DNA from: Polyangiaceae bacterium
Lineage (GTDB): Bacteria; Myxococcota_A; Polyangia; Polyangiales; Polyangiaceae
Assembly (NCBI GenBank): GCA_025934595.1
Contig: JAICXU010000008.1
Coordinates: 1 to 16,539, forward strand
DNA length: 16,539 nt
Reading direction: 5' to 3'
Below, one piece after another: positions 13,718 through 16,539 of the stretch. The translations under genes were made by a program, and so were the position numbers. The stretch's first letter is position 1; each line of letters begins with the position of its first letter. A model generated the notes under the pieces. That model was not told the origin of the DNA, did not search any database, and worked only from the letters and a program-made list of their open reading frames with translations.

Positions 13718-13730
13718 CGGCGTTGCGCCG
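13718..13730. terminator. Possible bidirectional hairpin between convergent genes
   Basis: CGGCG-TTG-CGCCG, a 5-bp perfect GC stem with 3-base loop, in the 45-base gap between the convergent kinase and EXORDIUM-like genes. There is no T-run on either side. A run of 7 T occurs earlier, inside the kinase's last codons (13685-13691). Confidence 0.25.
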
Positions 13731-13748
13731 TCGCGATCACGCTCCCCA

Positions 13749-15008
13749 CTACTGCTGCACGAGTGCGACCCAAAACGTCGTCGTGCAGTTTGTCGTGGCT
13801 GTCGGGTCGCCGGTGCAGCCCGATCCGAGCTGATTTTCGATGAAGAAGGCAGCAAAGCCCATCGGATCTTTTTTCAGCGACGTGATCGACAAGTTGATCT
13901 TGTCGCCGTTTTGCCCGCTGGCGTTGTCGAATGCGAAGCCGAGCTCGGGCGGACCTCCCATGAGCGCGCTGCCGAAATCGATCGCCGAAACCTTCCAGGG
14001 TCCGCCCGTGTCGCCGTCGCTGAAGAGGTCGAGCTCGATCGTCTGGCTCTGGCCGACGGGGATGTGCACCACGCTCACCGCTTGTTGATGCCCCGCGCCG
14101 ATGTCGAGATTCACGCTGTCCGGCAAATTCGGCGCGGAATTGAAATACGGTGATGCGCCTTGCGGCACGCATGGATCGTGGCTCGCGGCCGCGGCCTGAT
14201 CCGACCACGTACGCTGCACCAAGTAGCCGACGTCCGCGGGACGAATGAAGACGTCGCCGAGCTCTGCGCACATGTCACCGATCTCCGCGCCGCCGCCCGC
14301 CAGCGCCCAACCGCCGCCGGCCGCGTCCGCGTTTCCATACGTGAGCTTCGCGCCGTTGAGCGGATCGGTCGCGGCCTCGATGTACTCGTGGGAAGCCGAC
14401 GCCGTGAGCTGATCGAGCACGGTGACGCCGGGGAACGGCGAAGGACACCGCGGGATGACGGCGTACGCGGCGACCTTACCGCTGCTCAACTGCGTTGCGC
14501 TGTGATAGCCGCCGAAATCTTGGCAGGCTTGGCCGCTCTGCATCGTGATCGTGGTGCTCGCCGGATAATAAAGGACATAGAGCGTGTTCGCGTCCGGCTG
14601 CGGCAACGTGGTGCCGACTTGCGAGTCGATGAAGGATTGAATTTGCTCGTCGGTCTGGGTGCTCGCCGGTGCCGTCGGCATGTGTACGACGCTCGACGTT
14701 CCTGCGCCGACGCCGTATTCGCCCACGACTGCCGTCCAATATTGGGATGCGCTGATCTTCGACGAAAACGACTCGATGTCGGTGAGAAGCGTGTCGTTCG
14801 GAAATGTGATCGTGACGAATTTCGGCGCCGTCATCACCTTTCCGCCTTCCGTGATCACTTGCGGCAGCGGCGGATGATCGGCGGGATACGACATCCCCGC
14901 ATCGGCGCCGGCGTCGTCGCCACCGGCATTGTCGTCGGAGTCGGACGACGACGAGGTGCATGACACGGCAACGAGCGCCGTCAGAGAAAGGAAGGCGAGA
15001 GAACGCAT
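13749..15008 (-). CDS. Secreted lipoprotein with HEYIE...TDP signature, EXORDIUM/phosphate-induced-like
   Basis: A 419-residue lipoprotein. Signal SLAFLSLTALVAVSC with anchor Cys 17, a Ser/Asp/Ala/Gly spacer (18-40), then VMTAPKFVTITFPNDT and a core containing SASHEYIEAATDP (204-216), followed by GGGAEIGDMC (238-247). The combination 'HE--EA-TDP ... EI-D-C' is what I associate with the plant EXORDIUM/phosphate-induced protein 1 family and bacterial relatives, where the HExxE is metalloenzyme-like; no activity is established for this one. A second half (about 300-419) is beta-rich (SVVHIPVGQSQTIELDLFSD, GDKINLSITSLKKDP) with a C-terminal CTGDPTATTNC Cys pair, perhaps a pre-peptidase-type domain. 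No Shine-Dalgarno site is visible before the ATG. Last of three genes in one direction, 57 bases after the Cys-rich lipoprotein. Confidence 0.8.
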   Translation of the reverse strand: MRSLAFLSLTALVAVSCTSSSSDSDDNAGGDDAGADAGMSYPADHPPLPQVITEGGKVMTAPKFVTITFPNDTLLTDIESFSSKISASQYWTAVVGEYGVGAGTSSVVHMPTAPASTQTDEQIQSFIDSQVGTTLPQPDANTLYVLYYPASTTITMQSGQACQDFGGYHSATQLSSGKVAAYAVIPRCPSPFPGVTVLDQLTASASHEYIEAATDPLNGAKLTYGNADAAGGGWALAGGGAEIGDMCAELGDVFIRPADVGYLVQRTWSDQAAAASHDPCVPQGASPYFNSAPNLPDSVNLDIGAGHQQAVSVVHIPVGQSQTIELDLFSDGDTGGPWKVSAIDFGSALMGGPPELGFAFDNASGQNGDKINLSITSLKKDPMGFAAFFIENQLGSGCTGDPTATTNCTTTFWVALVQQ

Positions 15009-15065
15009 CGATCAAGAATAGCGGACCCTCGCCCGTCGTGCCTGCCGCATCACACGCGCGAAAAA

Positions 15066-15767
15066 TCAGCGATCATGGCAGGCGGCGGGGATGGGATCAT
15101 GCGCGAGCACGATGTCTCGCGCGCACGTGCCGAATTGATCCGCGCAGGCTCCCGCGCCGGCGTCGTCGGCGCCGCCGTCTCGCTTCGTGCACGTGTCGTC
15201 GATCTCGCCGAGGATCGCATCGTCGAGCTCGAGGAGCCTCGCCGTCTTCGGCTGCGCGTAGAAGCCGTTCGTACATTCGCCGACGGCGGGAAGGCACTTG
15301 TCGCAGAAATCGGTCGCCAATTTTTGTGCAGCCGTGTCGGGGTTTCCGAAGTGCGACTGAAGGCAGCTGTCGTACGCCGCCTGTCCGCCGTCGGTCGCGG
15401 CTCCGGGCGACGCGCACGGCTCGAGCGATTCGCATGCCTCGTAGGCGACGAGAAATTGCGGGCTCGCGTTCGCCTCGGTCGACGAGCACGCGGCGGCGAC
15501 AGCGAGCGAGCATGCGTCGGTGAGATCGCAACGAGTGACGTAATCGTTTGCGGCGGAGCAGAACGCGTCGGACGTCGTACCGGTGTCGTTGTTCGCGTTG
15601 CCGTCATTCGACGAAGAGCCGTCGTTGCCGCTGATGCTGCCGTCGTCGCCGCCTCCGTCGGACGTGTCGCCGTTCACTGCGGCATCGTCGCCGCTGCAGC
15701 CTTGAGCGATGGGCAGGGCGACGGCAAAGAGGAATGCAAAACCGCTCATGATGCGGGGAGCACGCAT
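15066..15767 (-). CDS. Cysteine-rich lipoprotein
   Basis: A 233-residue protein. Signal MSGFAFLFAVALPIAQGC with anchor Cys 24, then a roughly 40-residue low-complexity Gly/Asp/Ser/Asn linker (GDTSDGGGDDGSISGNDGSS and on), then a compact domain with 14 cysteines spaced irregularly (FC, TRC, DAC, AAAC, YEAC, EPC, DSC, DFC, DKC, GEC, DTC, GAC, GTC, AAC). The even number suggests seven disulfides, a helical Cys-rich fold held off the membrane by the linker. I recognise no named family; similar stalked Cys-rich lipoproteins are common in Polyangia proteomes. The start is supported by AAAGGAG (minus strand, 15774-15780) 6 bases before the ATG. Confidence 0.82.
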   Translation of the reverse strand: MRAPRIMSGFAFLFAVALPIAQGCSGDDAAVNGDTSDGGGDDGSISGNDGSSSNDGNANNDTGTTSDAFCSAANDYVTRCDLTDACSLAVAAACSSTEANASPQFLVAYEACESLEPCASPGAATDGGQAAYDSCLQSHFGNPDTAAQKLATDFCDKCLPAVGECTNGFYAQPKTARLLELDDAILGEIDDTCTKRDGGADDAGAGACADQFGTCARDIVLAHDPIPAACHDR

Positions 15768-15773
15768 GGAATT

Positions 15774-15780
15774 CTCCTTT
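15774..15780 (-). promoter_or_regulatory. Strong ribosome binding site of the Cys-rich lipoprotein gene
   Basis: AAAGGAG on the minus strand, 6 bases before ATG (15765-15767). It decides for this ATG over an in-frame ATG six codons later. Confidence 0.7.
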
Positions 15781-15787
15781 GGAAAGC

Positions 15788-15802
15788 GCGCACGCGGTGC
15801 GC
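15788..15802 (-). terminator. Perfect hairpin in the leader of the Cys-rich lipoprotein
   Basis: GCGCAC-CGC-GTGCGC, a 6-bp perfect stem with 3-base loop, in the 77-base gap between two minus-strand genes. On the minus strand GCTTTCC follows, so it could be a weak terminator for the upstream membrane protein or a leader hairpin next to the ribosome site. Confidence 0.3.
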
Positions 15803-15844
15803 TCCTCTCGCAAGAGCAAACTTCTTACCAATGCGGGCGCGGCT

Positions 15845-16539
15845 TCATTTTCGTTCGCGACGCTTCAGAGCGAGCCGTTCCGCCGCAGTCAGCTCGCGTT
15901 CGCGAGGAGCGGCGGGTGCTGCAGGCGGATTTGCCTGAACGGGCGGAGGTCCCGGGGGCACGTTGATGGGTCCGGGTGATCGCGGCGCATTGGCGATGAC
16001 GCCGAGCCCGCGATCGGTCTGCGCGCGCGCTGTCGCTTTCTTCTTCGTCGCGATCAGATTCGCATTGAGCTTCTCGAGCTCCGCGGCCCGCGCCATGGCT
16101 CTCTTGTGCTCCTCTCGCTCGCGTTGGCGTTCTTTTCGCGACCGCGATCGCCAGATCATGGCTTTTTCGACCGCTGCTTGCGCAAACTCCGGCGAGCCGA
16201 GCCTGCGCGATGCGACGCCGAAAAGCATCGCGAGAGCAGCGGCGAGGACGAGCAGCGAAGACAGCGGCGTGTAGGCGAAGCGTCGAGCGGCGCGATCGTC
16301 GAAGGTGCCGGCGAGCGTGTCGCGAACTTTTCCGCCCGTCATCGTGGCGATGCGCGTCAGCATCGCGCGATCACTTCCCGTCGGACGAAGCTCCTCGCCG
16401 GCGGTGAGCACGGCGCCGCTCGTCGCGATCGCGTCTCCGCTCACGTCGTCTTTCGCCGTCGCGACGTAGGTTCCTGGTCGCGAGAGAGGAACGTCGGCCG
16501 CGTATCGGCCCGCGCCGACGGCTTCGAGCGTGAGATCGC
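15845..16539 (-). CDS. C-terminal part of a VWA/BatA-like membrane protein (5' end beyond window)
   Basis: The last 231 or so residues of a larger protein. The visible part starts with a small beta-domain (DLTLEAVGAGRYAADVPL, SRPGTYVATAKDD), then GEELRPTGSDRAMLTRIATM and GTFDDRAARRFAYTPL leading into a transmembrane helix (SSLLVLAAALAMLFGVASRRL). After it comes a basic helical tail (RSRSRKERQREREEHKRAMA, ELEKLNANLIATKKKATARA) and a Pro-rich end (PRSPGPINVPPGPPPVQANP). The 'P-GTY-A ... E--P-G-D---L--IA--TGG+V ... FDDR' stretch is what I expect at the end of von Willebrand factor A / BatA-like membrane proteins. The N-terminal VWA or amidotransferase-like domain would lie off the window, so this is an inference from the tail. 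The GTG at 16444 is internal, since the frame is open to the edge. Confidence 0.7.
   Translation of the reverse strand, partial: DLTLEAVGAGRYAADVPLSRPGTYVATAKDDVSGDAIATSGAVLTAGEELRPTGSDRAMLTRIATMTGGKVRDTLAGTFDDRAARRFAYTPLSSLLVLAAALAMLFGVASRRLGSPEFAQAAVEKAMIWRSRSRKERQREREEHKRAMARAAELEKLNANLIATKKKATARAQTDRGLGVIANAPRSPGPINVPPGPPPVQANPPAAPAAPRERELTAAERLALKRRERK

Noticed and set aside
1..16539. CRISPR arrays, insertion sequences, prophage or integrase genes
   Set aside because: No regularly spaced repeats, transposase or integrase motifs, or terminal inverted repeats were seen. The only dispersed repeat is the two-copy 23-bp element.

Overview
The window reads as chromosomal DNA of a Myxococcota bacterium, most like the Polyangia (Labilithrix/Sandaracinus-type). 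I infer this from the GC-rich sequence in which almost every antisense frame stays open, the many secreted lipoproteins with Asp/Gly/Ser/Ala-rich spacers after the lipid-anchor Cys, a zinc-ribbon Ser/Thr kinase with a C-terminal membrane anchor, and a coiled-coil C4 zinc-ribbon protein of a kind common in that phylum. No species can be named from the sequence alone.

Left part (1-2482) is a flagellar-type control locus. On the minus strand lie a FliA-like sigma-28 factor and then the N-terminal 286 residues of a sigma-54 (NtrC-type) activator that runs off the left edge. Divergently, on the plus strand, are a minimal 48-residue FlgM-like anti-sigma-28 factor and an overlapping FlgN-like export chaperone. 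Perfect palindromes occur in both leader regions.

Next (2564-6580) is a tightly coupled plus-strand cluster of four envelope genes: lipoprotein, FadL-type outer-membrane protein, second FadL-type outer-membrane protein, lipoprotein. The three junctions overlap by 1-4 bases and two carry strong Shine-Dalgarno sites, so the products are probably made together. They look like an outer-membrane transport or trafficking unit for a hydrophobic compound. This is the best candidate for an undescribed system.

The middle (6603-8073, minus strand) holds a Phd/YefM-RelE/ParE toxin-antitoxin pair with a likely GTAC-centred operator, and a secreted alpha/beta hydrolase lipoprotein. Divergent from these, on the plus strand, come a fused homocysteine S-methyltransferase / methylenetetrahydrofolate reductase (8130-10022), a lipoprotein of unknown function, a tRNA with anticodon CAU (more likely Ile2 than elongator Met), the C4 zinc-ribbon coiled-coil protein, and a zinc-ribbon Ser/Thr kinase. 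A near-identical 23-bp element sits upstream of each of the last two genes.

The right end (13749-16539, minus strand, convergent with the kinase) has a lipoprotein with an HEYIE...TDP signature resembling the EXORDIUM/phosphate-induced family, a lipoprotein with 14 cysteines in its mature domain, and the C-terminal part of a membrane protein of the VWA/BatA-like type that continues past the window. No mobile elements, rRNA or CRISPR arrays were seen, and there is no gene-free stretch longer than 300 bases.
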